From contig MCFE01000386.1 in the NCBI GenBank assembly GCA_002104905.1, forward strand, positions 1-64,000: DNA of 64,000 nucleotides, given 5' to 3'. Shown here piece by piece: positions 45,401 through 57,843 of this stretch. This DNA comes from Basidiobolus meristosporus CBS 931.73 (lineage: Eukaryota > Basidiobolomycota > Basidiobolomycetes > Basidiobolales > Basidiobolaceae). Within the stretch, counting starts at the first letter, position 1. Each line of letters begins with the position of its first letter. Made by a program: the position numbers and the translations under genes. The notes under the pieces are model-generated. The model was not told the origin of the DNA, searched no databases, and was given only the letters and a program-made list of their open reading frames with translations.

Positions 45401-46519
45401 TGGCTGGATCACCAAACAACCAGCTGGAATGGTGTTGTTCCTCACCGTTGACCTTGGATATCTTGCCAGCCTCCATCATTCGCCACAGCGCCAACTCCCG
45501 ATTCTTCATTGGCTCCGAACGGTAGTTGAAGAAATTGATGATTGGATTCCTTGCGTAGCTTCTCCGGTACAGGGATCTTTCGTCGGGGCAGCGTTGTTCT
45601 TGATCCTCAACCGATCCTGGAAGAACATGGTGAACTCTCTGAAGGAGCAATCAGGATGTGAGTGCATCCTCTCTTCTCCATAGAAGTCGGACACCTTCGG
45701 GCAACCTCCATGCATGGGGTAGGGATGGATATCAACATGGGTCCCATCCACGGTGGGCTTCCCGGTCACTGGATCAGTCCACAGGGAACCTTTTGGCTCT
45801 ACAATGATGGCTCCGAACAGTCCATGAACCACAGTGCCTGTGGGGGATCCATCATAATCACCACCATCGGCGATGAGGTAGGTTCCTTCCTTTAGGCAAG
45901 GCCATTCATACTCCTTCTCTTCGTCAGTGCTAAGGGTACTGACATAGTTATTCCCGACCGCAGTTCCATCGTTCTTTACGTTGTACCCGAAGAGCGAAGG
46001 GTGCATTCCGACTTTACGCCCTTTAACAAGGTTTGTGAATTTGACCCGCATCTTATCACCCTGGTTGCAGCGAAGTACCAAGGGATTGACGAGGGGGTGC
46101 ATAGGCAAGTCGCTGGAATTCTGGCCTATCCGGGCTAGTATATCTTCCCTATAGGGGAGGAGCTCCCTCAGATTCTTCTTCAAGGTAAACATGGCACCGT
46201 TCTCATCATAGTCGCCCCATGCATTGACAACAAACGGCATATCTATCGCTACGACCTCATAGTGCCGGGTCTGTGGGACAAGTCGATGTGGTATGCGCTC
46301 CACACTACGATCGTACTCTCCATGTCGGTAGTGCGATCGAGCGCCGCTCTGGTGGCTCTGACGAGACCGGCTATGACGAGAATGATGGTCTGACCGGTGT
46401 CTATATGCCGACACCTCCGGTAACAAGCACAACACAAGTAGGAGCAGAATCAAGTAGACCCCGGGATGCATGCCCCGTTCCTGGCGACGCTCACACTTCG
46501 ATGATCGATTGCTGAACAT
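42453..46519 (-). CDS. Giant multicopper oxidase, copy 2, frame-shifted
   Basis: Tandem paralogue of copy 1 in the same orientation. It starts MFSNRSSKCERRQERG with a hydrophobic segment VYLILLLLVLCLLPEVSA and a His/Arg/Ser-rich spacer. The first 1 kb reads to DPCTGEATQG, then the frame fails. The continuing homology (IINFFNYRSEPMKNRELALW onward) is one frame over and runs without stops to 42453. Copy 1 has 33 nt between the GGA of CTG and the AAT of NFF; copy 2 has 29, a net loss of four bases around 45533-45560. No intron fits. The same copper motifs follow (HVFHLHGHQW, HCHLYVHFETGMW, HVFFHDHLF, FHLHGHAWED). Blocks 42934-43282 and 43324-43885 are nearly identical to copy 1. It is a possible recent pseudogene, unless the indel is a sequence error. 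Confidence 0.85.
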
Positions 46520-46577
46520 CATCAGTGGTACCAGAATCTACCTGAACTGATACCATTTGCCCATTAGCCACTCGATC

Positions 46578-46585
46578 TATTTATA
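46578..46585 (-). promoter_or_regulatory. TATA box of multicopper oxidase copy 2
   Basis: TATAAATA on the minus strand, 59-66 bp upstream of the ATG at 46519. Confidence 0.6.
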
Positions 46586-47476
46586 CTCCGCTCGGTAACC
46601 ACATTCACGAAACATCCGCAGTATGCGGGATTTAAGCTACAATGATTTGAATGAACTGATGTGTTCTAGGTGCAAACACTCGCCCACAGCCAAATCCAAC
46701 CGTTTCACCCGCTTATGTTGGTCGAAATCGGCAGTTTGGAAACAACCGAATGAAACGTCGTTACGAGTCTTGGATGCCAATCTCATCGGGATGTTGGCAA
46801 ATGGGCTCGGATGGCCCGTTCCTGTACATTTCAAAGTGAGACTAACCTCTGTCAAAGCTCACTCCACCAACGAGCCCACTCAACAAACTCCGCATGACGA
46901 TTGTCAGCTTTGTCACCGCTACGGTTGAACTAATACATTTAATGATAGTAGAGAAAAGCAAGTATGGAGGTTCAAAAGCAAATTACACAAAAAATAACAT
47001 ACGGCTAATTGTTGGGTTCTATCTTCGTCTAGTGCCATGGTGTGGAATCATTAAAAAAAGGTAGAAGATGACGAAAATAAAAATACATGGGGCAAAAAAT
47101 TGACACAGGGGGAAATCATAATGTGAAGATGCGGCTTCTATATTGTAACAGTTCGGCTATGCAAAAATCAAAAACAGGGTGGATGGATTATATGCACATG
47201 TAATAAATGGATCATTACATGATGTTCGTCATGTGAAGCAGCTTCACACACCATCCACGCTCAGTATCTTGATATATCTTGAGATATAGCGGCCGCGTGA
47301 CATCATTTTATCATCGTCGTCTTCGAAAAGGTCCTGCCCAGACAGGCAAGTAGGAAAAGGTATTGAATGCTTGAACGAAGCTAGTGTACAATAATGCGCG
47401 TGGGATAAGACAAATTTCAAAGAGATCACCTGCTCTTTTCCCTCCGGAGGCTCTACAAATCTAGAAAATCATTGGC
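46586..47476. other. Intergenic between oxidase copy 2 and DED1 3' end
   Basis: A 101-codon plus-strand frame at 46623-46928 starts at ATG but shows no domain, has an odd composition and lies in the oxidase upstream region. It is not accepted. The rest is the DED1 3' flank with A-rich runs. Confidence 0.4.
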
Positions 47477-49423
<1,947 letters not shown>

Positions 49424-50236
49424 GGAAGCTACAATACGTTAGACAAGACTCAGCACAAGCTCAGAGCTGAACAAACATACCAAACTTTTGCTCTAGGTGT
49501 GTTTCGGGACCATTACCATTGCTCATTATGTTGGGAAAAAGGTAGGATTATTGAACAAAGAAAAAGTAGATAAATTATCCTCTTTAGGATAGGAAAGGAG
49601 AGAGAATAAATGCACCCCTATGACACTTAAAAGGAAGCTATATGAAAGGGGTGAACACTCGATGGAAAATAGCCAATCTTCAGGGGGTCCGGTTTTTTTT
49701 TCAGTGTTTTCATGATTGGGCCTTTGAATGAAGTGAATTCCTTCAACTATGATTGTCTAATGAAGTCAACCGACACCAAGATTAATTTGATGAAACCCCA
49801 TATCGCAGTTTTTTCCGGAACGCAGAGGCAATCCATTGGTCCATCTTAGATAAGAACTACGAGAATAACCAAGCTAATATCCCTGGGGCACAAGCTCAGC
49901 CTACCATTGGCCCAATCTGGATTCTGACATGATTTTTTTTTATGTCTGCTTGAATGTTACTTACGGGCTAGTGTGGTGATTTTGATCTTGTATACATGGT
50001 TGTCCCAAAAAGGCTTTGTTGATCTTATGATATTAAGTGTTACTCTAAAGCTTATCGACCGCTAACTGGCTTAACTTATGCCTTGTTCCCATTGTTCGCA
50101 TTGTTCCTCGGTTTGCTCCATTTGCTCGGGATCTAATTGATTGGCTGGGTTGGTCGTGTCAAATGTCTCCGGAAAATACTTTTCTTTATTGCACTGTAAA
50201 CGTTGTGCTTGGCCAAAATCACTCATACCAAAGATC
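49424..50236. other. Divergent promoter region, DED1 and URA3
   Basis: About 0.8 kb between divergently transcribed genes. It holds poly-T runs near 49691 and 49933. No coding frame of note was found. Confidence 0.45.
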
Positions 50237-51171
50237 ATGTCCTCCAGAACTTATGCTGAACGCGCTGCTGCTCACCCCAATCCTCTGGCTAAAGGAGTTC
50301 CTAGAGCTTATGGAGCGCAAGAAGTCCAACCTTTCTATCGCTGCCGATGTGTCCAGCAAGAAGGAGCTCCTTGAGTTGGCCGACGTGTTGGGCCCCTACA
50401 TTTGTCTTTTCAAGGTTGCCTTTCTATGTCTTCAATTCTCTAACCTCACACCTGTCTGACCAGTTTTCGCCTCTCAGACCCACATTGATATTGTTGATGA
50501 CTTCGACCAAGATCTTGTGGACCAACTTTCCGCTTTGGCCTTGAAGCACGATTTCATGATTTTCGAGGACCGCAAGTTCGCTGATATCGGTTGGTGTTAA
50601 ATTTACCCACTGCTCTTGACTGCAATGAAGGCTTATCACGGGAAATTGTTGCTGACCACTAAACTCTCCAGGGAATACTGTCAAAAATCAATATTCTTCC
50701 GGGGTTTACCACATTGCTTCATGGTCTCATATCACCAACTGCCACCCACTTCCTGGTGAAGGGATTATCAGCGGCTTGAAAGAAGTCGGTCTCCCATTGA
50801 ACCGAGGCCTGCTTTTGCTCGCCGAGATGTCCTCTGCTGGTTCGTTGGCGACCGGTGAATATACCAAGATCTCTGTTGAGATGGCCCGTCGTCACAAAGA
50901 CTTCGTCATTGGATTTGTTGCCGGACGTCGCTTAACCGAGGAGTCCGAGAACTTCATCTATTTTACTCCTGGTGTTGGTCTTGATACTACCGGAGATGGC
51001 TTGGGCCAACAATACCGCACCCCCCGCAATGTGATTCTCGAGTGCGGCTCTGATGTGATTATTGTTGGACGTGGTATCTATGGTCCAGGCAAGGATCGTA
51101 TTGCCCAAGCTAAGCGTTATCGCGAGGCTGGGTGGAGCGCCTATTTAGAGAAGATCGGCCACTCTGCCTAA
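50237..51171 (+). CDS. URA3: Orotidine 5'-phosphate decarboxylase, one-base frame break
   Basis: Three exons, with introns at about 50416-50478 (GTTGCC...CTCAG) and about 50591-50691 (GTTGGT...CCAG). Product segments: [117 protein letters not shown] and [12 protein letters not shown]. The catalytic Asp/Lys set is in DDF and [10 protein letters not shown]. It makes UMP from OMP, the last step of de novo pyrimidine synthesis. The first 19 codons read in one frame (…NPLAK) and the rest in the next: GCTAAAGGAGTTC holds one base more than expected at about 50291-50294. There is no room for an intron. In a wild fungus this gene is needed, so a sequence error is more likely than decay. Confidence 0.92.
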
Positions 51172-51311
51172 GCTAAAGTGGGTACTATGTTTGGCTAATA
51201 AAAAACCCTATCCTCTCTTTGAAGGCATATACATGATATGTAAATAAAATGAATGATAAGGTTAAGATGGGAACATGCATTTATTTGTATATAGTGTTCT
51301 TCACCTTTACT

Positions 51312-51863
51312 TTATGATTCAACGCTCAATGTGGAAACTCCAATCAGCCCAACATCTTCTATTAACCCAGTGAGCCAGACGCTAATCTCAATCTGACCAA
51401 GTCTGTAGATCGCAAGATCACTGGACTGAAAGTATTGGTCAAAGACCTTCTTTAGGTTGGAAAACTTTGAAGAATCTTCGAGGGCGTCGAAGAAAGCCCC
51501 AAAGGAGGTTTGCGTTTCGGCAACAGGTGCGTCAAGTTTAATCAGCTGGGAGAATTCCTCGACGGACGGGAGTTTGGTGGTGGAGAGGCGCTTCTCGGAT
51601 ATTTTGCTGGATGGAATGAAGAAGAAGGTGAACGGATAGTCTGCTTCACTGATATAAAGCAAATCCTCGGTGGCGTCTAGGAGGTCGGTCCGGATCTGCT
51701 TCACCAACTCCGGATTCTTGCTGTGCTCGACCTCGACCTCGTCCTCGACCTCAGAAGCCTGACTTTCGTCTTGTGCGACATTTTCCTGGCGCTTTTGGGC
51801 AAGCTCCTTGTCGGTCTTGTTTTGTTTTTGAAGAAAAGCCAAGTAATCGGAATCTGAGCTCAT
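51312..51863 (-). CDS. Nuclease A inhibitor-like (NuiA) protein
   Basis: A single-exon 183-aa protein. The N-terminal 50 residues are charged and low complexity (Gln/Glu/Lys, then EVEDEVEVEH). The rest matches the NuiA fold: LLDATEDLLYISEADYPFTF, then VAETQTSFGAFFDALED, and LAIYRLGQIEISVWLTGLIE near the end. In cyanobacteria NuiA binds and blocks the sugar-nonspecific nuclease NucA. Eukaryotic members exist, but their partner is not known, and the N-terminal extension here is an addition. Whether it inhibits a nuclease is inference. It converges with URA3, with 140 bp between the stops. Confidence 0.82.
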   Translation of the reverse strand: MSSDSDYLAFLQKQNKTDKELAQKRQENVAQDESQASEVEDEVEVEHSKNPELVKQIRTDLLDATEDLLYISEADYPFTFFFIPSSKISEKRLSTTKLPSVEEFSQLIKLDAPVAETQTSFGAFFDALEDSSKFSNLKKVFDQYFQSSDLAIYRLGQIEISVWLTGLIEDVGLIGVSTLSVES

Positions 51864-52243
51864 TGTGGGTCAAGTCTAAGGTTGTCGAGAAAGGGATTTC
51901 GCTATTTTTACCAGCAGTGACTGTAGTTCGTCATAGCATAAATGCGGGTAAGTGTAATTCAAAAGTGCTGGTATGACATCACCAGATATTTGAGGCTTGG
52001 CGAAGAATTCAACTAACTAAAAATCGATGGTTATTTCTAAGAACTGGGCTAAAAATACGTCAAATTGATCATTGGAGAATTGATTTCAACTTCTCATTTT
52101 GATGCATAAATGATGGTTTCTAAATATACAGATCATGTAAGGGGGATGTATATCTCACGAAGTCCCATTAGGGGCAGCTTTGGTCTAAATAGGTGCAGCA
52201 TTAATTACTTGGTTGAGCTGTAGTTAGTAGAACCTACTGCATG
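51864..52243. other. Intergenic, NuiA-like upstream and Ecl1-like upstream
   Basis: A divergent promoter region. No coding frame of note was found. Confidence 0.4.
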
Positions 52244-52251
52244 TATAAAAA
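52244..52251 (+). promoter_or_regulatory. TATA box of Ecl1-like gene
   Basis: TATAAAAA, 73-80 bp before the ATG at 52324. Confidence 0.5.
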
Positions 52252-52323
52252 GGGGTCATGTGCCAGAAGTCACCATCGTGTAATTCCCTTTTCATTTCCA
52301 ACCCATATCCTCCCTTGGACCTA

Positions 52324-52662
52324 ATGGACACAAACTGGTGTATAATATGCGACAAGCACACCCAGGTATGTTTATCCTCAAGACGTGTCCAACGACCAGA
52401 TTGCTAACTGAACATATGTCGATAGGGCGGTATCTATTGTAGTCACCAGTGTAAACTCCAAGACGCTCAATCATCCAGTCTATACTGTAATCACACTGGG
52501 GGGCACACTGGTAGGCCTAGGAGGGACAATGTAATCTCGACAAAAATTTGGTCCCCACGCCTCGTTAATAGAAGAAGGGGTTTTCGTTCTTCTGTATATA
52601 CAGAGAATGGTTCGCTTAATACCTCTATACGTACTTCGCCCTCTTTAGTACTTATTTTGTAA
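52324..52662 (+). CDS. Ecl1-family small zinc-binding protein
   Basis: Too short to stand out as an ORF. Exon 1 (52324-52365, MDTNWCIICDKHTQ) and exon 2 (52426-52662, beginning GGIYCSHQCKLQDAQ) join in frame across a 60-bp intron (GTATGT...GATAG), giving 92 aa. The CxxC...CxxxC pattern (WCIICDKHTQ, YCSHQCKLQD) is the signature of fungal Ecl1/2/3-type proteins, which extend chronological lifespan and respond to nutrient limitation and metal status. The tail is Ser/Arg-rich with no other domain. A TATA box is upstream. The reading is supported by the intron, both cysteine pairs and the family-typical length. The family assignment is by motif only. Confidence 0.8.
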
Positions 52663-52780
52663 ACATAATGTCAACCCATAGTGAAAACACCCCTGGCGGG
52701 ATTGCTTCACTAATAAAGCCTCCAGAATAATCACAACAGCGTACGTTTGTAAGCTCTTTATTCAAATATCATCAACAAAT

Positions 52781-54362
52781 TTACACAATGTAGGTTGAGC
52801 TACTCACATTTCCACCCTTTCCTGTCCAGTTGGTATGGACATAGGTACCTGGCTTGTCAAGTAGCTCGTAGGTATGTGCACCGAAATAGTCACGCTGTGC
52901 TTGCAGTAGGCTAGCAGGGAGAGTACCAGTGCGGTATCCATCATAGAAAGCTAACCCAGTAGAGATGGCGGGCAATGATATGCCAAGGGTGACCGCTTGT
53001 GAAACGACCACTCTCCAATCCTTATGGGATTCGGCAAGGGCTTTGCGGAAGAAATCATCAAATAGCAAGGATTCAAGTTTCTGGTTTTTTTGATAAGCGT
53101 TTCGGATGTCTCCCAAGAAGGCACTTCTGATAATACAGCCACCACGCCACATAAGAGCAATGCCGCCATAGTTAAGCTCCCAATCATTTTCTTTGGCCGC
53201 TTCTCTTAACAACATGAAGCCTTGAGTGTATGAAATAATCTTGGAAGCGTATAACGCTTTGCCTATTTGTCTGGTAAATTCCTTCTTGTCGCCGGTAAAT
53301 TTGGCGTCTGGGCCATCTAGAATTTTACTGGCCCTTACACGCTCATCTTTCAGTGCTGAGAGACAGCGCGAGAACACAGCTTCTCCAATCAAGGTGATAG
53401 GAACGCCCATGTCGAGGGCAGATATGGCAGTCCACTTTCCTGTTCCCTTTTGGCCAGCAGTGTCGCGAATCTTGGTGACGAGGGGCTTGCCGTCGGTATC
53501 CTTGAATCTTACGATGTCGCGGGTGATTTCAATCAGGTACGAATCCAATTCACCTTTGTTCCATCCCTCAAAGACATCGCCTATTTCTTCATGGGTAAGG
53601 CCAAGTCCATCCTTCAGCAGGCTGTAGGCTTCGCAAATTAATTGCATATCACCATACTCGATTCCGTTGTGGACCATCTTGACATAGTGCCCGGCACCTG
53701 TGCCGCCAACCCAGTCACAGCAGGGCTCGCCATCAGCTTTGGCGGAAATCGCTTGGAAGATCGGTCTGATGTGTTCCCAGGCCTGGACGGAGCCTCCAGG
53801 CATAAGACTTGGGCCATATCGTGCCCCTTCTTCACCACCCGAAACGCCACAGCCAACAAAGTAGAATCCCTTGGATTCAAGCTCTTTACATCTCCGAAGA
53901 GTATCGGGAAAGTGGGAGTTACCACCATCAATGATGATGTCGCCCTTTTCCAAGTGGGGGACGATCTGTTCAATGAATGAGTCCACAGCAGAACCGGCCT
54001 TGACCATCAACATCACTCTTCTGGGGCTCTTTAGCTTTTTGCACATCTCCTCGATACTGTGGGCTCCGATGATCTTTGTTCCTACAGAGTATTACCAATA
54101 TAAATACGCATCTACGACAGGCCAGAGCCGGAGATACTCACCCTTTGCTTCGTTGTTCAAAAAGTCATCGACCTTCGATACGGTTCTGTTGAATGCACAG
54201 ACAACGAATCCATGGTCATTCATGTTGAGGATTAAGTTCTGACCCATCACGGCGAGGCCGATCACGGCAATATCGGCACTAGACACACAAAGAGCGAGGT
54301 TAGTTCCAGAGCTTGCACTGTGGATAGTTTAGAAAGCTCACTGACGTAGCATCTTTGGACAT
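52781..54362 (-). CDS. GND1: 6-phosphogluconate dehydrogenase, decarboxylating
   Basis: Three exons: 54362-54346 (MSKDA), 54278-54142 and 54081-52781, with introns of 67 and 60 bp, giving 484 aa, the usual length. Splicing gives ATADIAVIGLAVMGQNLILN with the NADP-binding GLAVMG fingerprint, then NRTVSKVDDFLNNEAKG, VMLMVKAGSAVDSFIEQ, GGNSHFPDTLRR, the catalytic GVSGGEEGARYGPSLMPGG and YVKMVHNGIEYGDMQLICEA with substrate Lys/Asn. The C-terminus GKGGNVSSSTYIV is typical. It converts 6-phosphogluconate to ribulose-5-phosphate, CO2 and NADPH in the oxidative pentose phosphate pathway. The first exon is only 17 bp, so automated models may miss it. Confidence 0.96.
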
Positions 54363-54972
54363 TTTGGACGGGTTTGATATGAAAACAAGAGTATTCGGTT
54401 TTGTCGGGCTGGTCTTGCCTCGTATTTATATGGATACCGGGGAGATGACGAATAAGCTGACGTTTATCTTCACCAAGTTCCATTTGTTGTTGGGTATCTC
54501 TTTACTAAGATTCGGATTACAAAAAACAATACCGATTAACCCGCTTTGAAACCAGCCACTAAGACTGGCTACTGAGAGATGGATGGGCACCCGTGTGCTG
54601 GTGATTGGGACATAAATAACCCAGTCACAAATGGCATGTTATTGATGTTCTATTGGGCTGGATGAGTGAGCGTATAATCACATCAATTTACCCAACCAAG
54701 CAACTGGCGTCGGCTAATTATCACAATTTAGAGGGTATTTCCGTTCGAGTGAGGGTTGCCATCATGTTCAATGCTAAGATTATTTCAATACGTAATCTCA
54801 AATAGGCTGGTCTCGAATCGGTGTTTGATTGGTTCTCTCCATCATAGTAACTCGAATGAGTGGCAGCAATTGCTGAGAGTACGTGATAACGATCAGAATC
54901 AGTAATCGTGTTGTATATAGGAGTTTGGGTACTCTTTGTTTCTTCGTAATATACTCTCAAGCTCTTGAAACA
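54363..54972. other. Divergent promoter region, GND1 and UBP6
   Basis: About 600 bp of AT-rich sequence between divergently transcribed genes. No coding frame, RNA gene or clear TATA element was identified. Confidence 0.4.
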
Positions 54973-57188
54973 ATGCCAGTCTTAAAAGGTAGCTCCCTCA
55001 CCGTTTCTTGCTCGACTGTATCAATACTAAATGTTACGACTCCAGTGAACGTGAAATGGGCTGGAAAGAAGTTCGACAACATTGAACTAAATCCGGACGA
55101 ATCTCCAGCATTGTTCAAAGCCCAGCTGTATACACTGACAGGTGTTGAACCAGAGCGGCAGAAGATTCTCGTCAAGGGCGGAACCCTAAAGGTGACTAGC
55201 GTTTATTGCTTCCTTAGTATCTGGATAGCGCTGATGAATTATTTCTAGGATGACACGGATCTTAACAAGCTCAATCTCAAACAAGTATGAATTTCCTATT
55301 GTTTATTTATTTTGGCCGCTAATTAACGTACCTCTCAAGGGCCACACATTCATGGTAACATTCGCCAACGTCATGTACTTTGCGAGAATCTCTATTTAAC
55401 TCGTTCATGAAGATGATGGGCACTGCTGGTGAACTTCCAAAAGCCCCAGAAAAGCCGATCGTGTTTATGGAGGACATGTCGGATAACGAACTTGCCCGTG
55501 CTGTACGTAAATCCTGCTATGGAATCTGTCTCTTCTCATTACTCAACTTTCAACCTAGCTCGAGGTACCAATGGGCCTTCAGAATCTTGGAAACACATGC
55601 TACATGGTTAGTGTTACTTGACATAGTGGGTGTGGTTGTGCCACTTTTTCTAATGTGTGCTTGGCTAGAATTCAACACTGCAATGCCTTCGAGTGATGCC
55701 CGAATTAAAGGAATCGTTGAACAGGTAAACCGGTGAAAATCAACCACATACTTGCAAGCAGCTAACTGACCGGACTCGGACTTAGATTTAATGGCAATGT
55801 TGTTGGTGGTGTCGACCCATCCAATAATCTTGTGGCTTCGTTGAGAGACTTGTTCAAGCAGCTCGACCAATCTGGGGATAGCATAGCACCATTGGTGTTT
55901 CTCCAGATGTTGAGAACCGTATACCCTAAATTCTCTCAACAGGAAGCCGGGGGGATTTTCATGCAGCAAGATGCTGAGGAGTGTTGGACCTCTCTCGTAT
56001 CAGTACTGAAAGAAAAGTTGGGCTCGTCTGTAGATGCCCAAAACTTCGTCGACCAGTACATGTACGGAGAATTCACCACAACGTAAGAGTTGCTACCTGG
56101 ATTGAGTCAATCGTATACGCTACTCACTCTTCTTTAGTCTGAAATGTGACGAGAACGCTGAGGAAGAGCCTTCGATCTCCGCCGAGCAATTCGCCAAGTT
56201 GGACTGCTTTATTTCCGGACGTAAGTGTGTTCATTTGATTTCGTGTTCGTCGCGGTATGCTGATTTGCTTCAAACCAGAAACCAACTTCATGCAGCAGGG
56301 CATTACTGAGGTGAGCATTTACAGCCGTATCTATCCCTGGGTCATGCTAATTTGTACCCCTAGGGCCTCGAGCAAAAGATCGAGAAGAATTCGCCCTCTC
56401 TGGGTCGGTCTGCCTCGTACACCAAATCATCCAAAGTCAGCCGGTTGCCAGCCTATCTTGCCGTCAACTTCGTCAGATTCTTCTGGAAGCCCACTGAGCG
56501 CATCAAGACCAAGATTCTCAGAGTAAATACATTCGACTGTCTCTTACTAGTTTGCCCTCGCTCATGACCATAACCTTCACGCAGAAAGTCAAATTCCCCT
56601 TCGATTTGGATATGACACAATTCTGCACGCCAGATCTTCAAGAAAAAATCGCCCCTGTCAAGAGCAGGCTTCTAGAGCTTGAAGACAAGCGCCAAGCGGA
56701 AGTGGTAAGTGTTATCACTGCAGTGGATTGGCCAGAAAATGTATTGAGTCGTCTCCTCCTTAGCGTAAGGCCAAGCTCGCCAAAAGCAACCCTGGCACTG
56801 GAGAAAGCAGCACCAGCATGGATGTTGACCAACCCGTAGAAGAGGCGGTCTCTTTTGACGACATCATGCACAAGGACTTGGCATCTGATCTGGGCTGTAA
56901 CCCAAGTGGACAATACGAGCTTTGCGCTGTGCTAACTCACATGGGCAGAACTGCCGATTCTGGGCATTACATCGCCTGGGTCAAGAAAGCAGACAGCGGT
57001 ATGTAACATCGAAGCACCACAGAGAGCCCATGGTTGCGAGCTGACCTTTTTGCATTACAGACGACTGGCTGAAATACGACGACGACAAAGTGTCCATTGT
57101 CAAGCAAGACGAGATCACCAAGCTAGATGGCGGTGGGGACTGGCACATCGCGTACATCTGCCTCTACCGCTCCAAAAAACTTGCTTAA
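54973..57188 (+). CDS. UBP6: Proteasome-associated ubiquitin hydrolase Ubp6/USP14
   Basis: A gene of about ten exons. The first exon (ATGCCAGTCTTAAAAG) splices over a short intron to give MPVLK-VNVKWAGKKFDNIEL, the start of a ubiquitin-like domain (residues about 1-80) that docks on the proteasome. The USP domain follows: GLQNLGNTCYM-NSTLQCLR holds the catalytic Cys, FLQMLRTVYPKF and QQDAEECWTSLVSVL are the next boxes, YEGKF-like YMYGEFTTT follows, LTHMGRTADSGHYIAW holds the His, and WLKYDDDKVS with HIAYICLYRS closes the domain. Introns fall inside the Cys box and after most boxes. It trims ubiquitin chains on the 19S proteasome and recycles ubiquitin. TAA is at 57186-57188 and AATAAA about 40 bp later. 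Confidence 0.95.
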
Positions 57189-57377
57189 GAGCCTTAGCCT
57201 CATATCCAAGAAATTTTTATTCATAATAAAGTTGGTTAGCAGTAAATAGTAAATCATTTTCCTACGGGATGTGTTATGCACAGCGCGTGGAGCAAGGAAA
57301 AATCATCTCCGACTGAGTTTGGTCGTCCCAAACGAGATGAGAACTGCTGTTTCAGCTCTGATACGTCTGGTGGGCGG

Positions 57378-57385
57378 TATAAATA
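57378..57385 (+). promoter_or_regulatory. TATA box of small secreted peptide gene
   Basis: TATAAATA, 45-52 bp before the ATG at 57430. Confidence 0.5.
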
Positions 57386-57429
57386 CCGGAGTGCGAGGTA
57401 GCCTTCAAGCCAGTATTCGTTTGTTGACC

Positions 57430-57606
57430 ATGCGAGGCGAGTTGTTGTATATATTTTCGATCGTTTTCCTGATGAATAGAGTGCTAGATGCCAAGAACCT
57501 CCCTACGCAGAGGGACATCGACTGGGGAGCAGTAAGCCTGGACTCTGAATATCCGTTTTCGCCTGTTTACGACGAAGAGGCAGAGAAGCTGGATCTGCAA
57601 ACGTAG
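57430..57606 (+). CDS. Putative small secreted acidic peptide, 58 aa
   Basis: The ATG at 57430 opens a 58-codon frame: MRGELLYIFSIVFLMNRVLD looks like a signal peptide, then an acidic mature part of about 37 residues (KNLPTQRDIDWGAVSLDSEY and on to EEAEKLDLQT). A TATA box lies 45 bp upstream and AATAAA about 35 bp after the stop, so a compact transcript between UBP6 and the BAR gene is plausible. No family was recognised and there are no cysteines. It could be chance; the combination of signal peptide, TATA box and polyA signal is the only support. The open frame upstream to 57271 belongs to UBP6 3' sequence and the promoter. Confidence 0.4.
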   Translation: MRGELLYIFSIVFLMNRVLDAKNLPTQRDIDWGAVSLDSEYPFSPVYDEEAEKLDLQT

Positions 57607-57843
57607 TTAAGAGAGTTGGGAACCTCTGTATACGCGCATTTTGAATAAATCTACCAAACTTGGGTTAGGCTGGTGCCATCATTGAATTTCATGGTTTCCA
57701 TCCAATCGACCGTCGATGAAAGGAGATTGGCAGAATCATTATATCGTTCGATACATGTAACCATGTCAGCATTGGCATTTTCCTCGTATATCTAGTATTT
57801 TCTGTGCGAGTAGGCCCTCGACGTACTCTATCTTCAACCAACC

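Noticed and set aside
46623-46928. 101-codon plus-strand ORF upstream of oxidase copy 2
   Set aside because: No domain, no intron partner, and it overlaps the likely promoter region of the oxidase.
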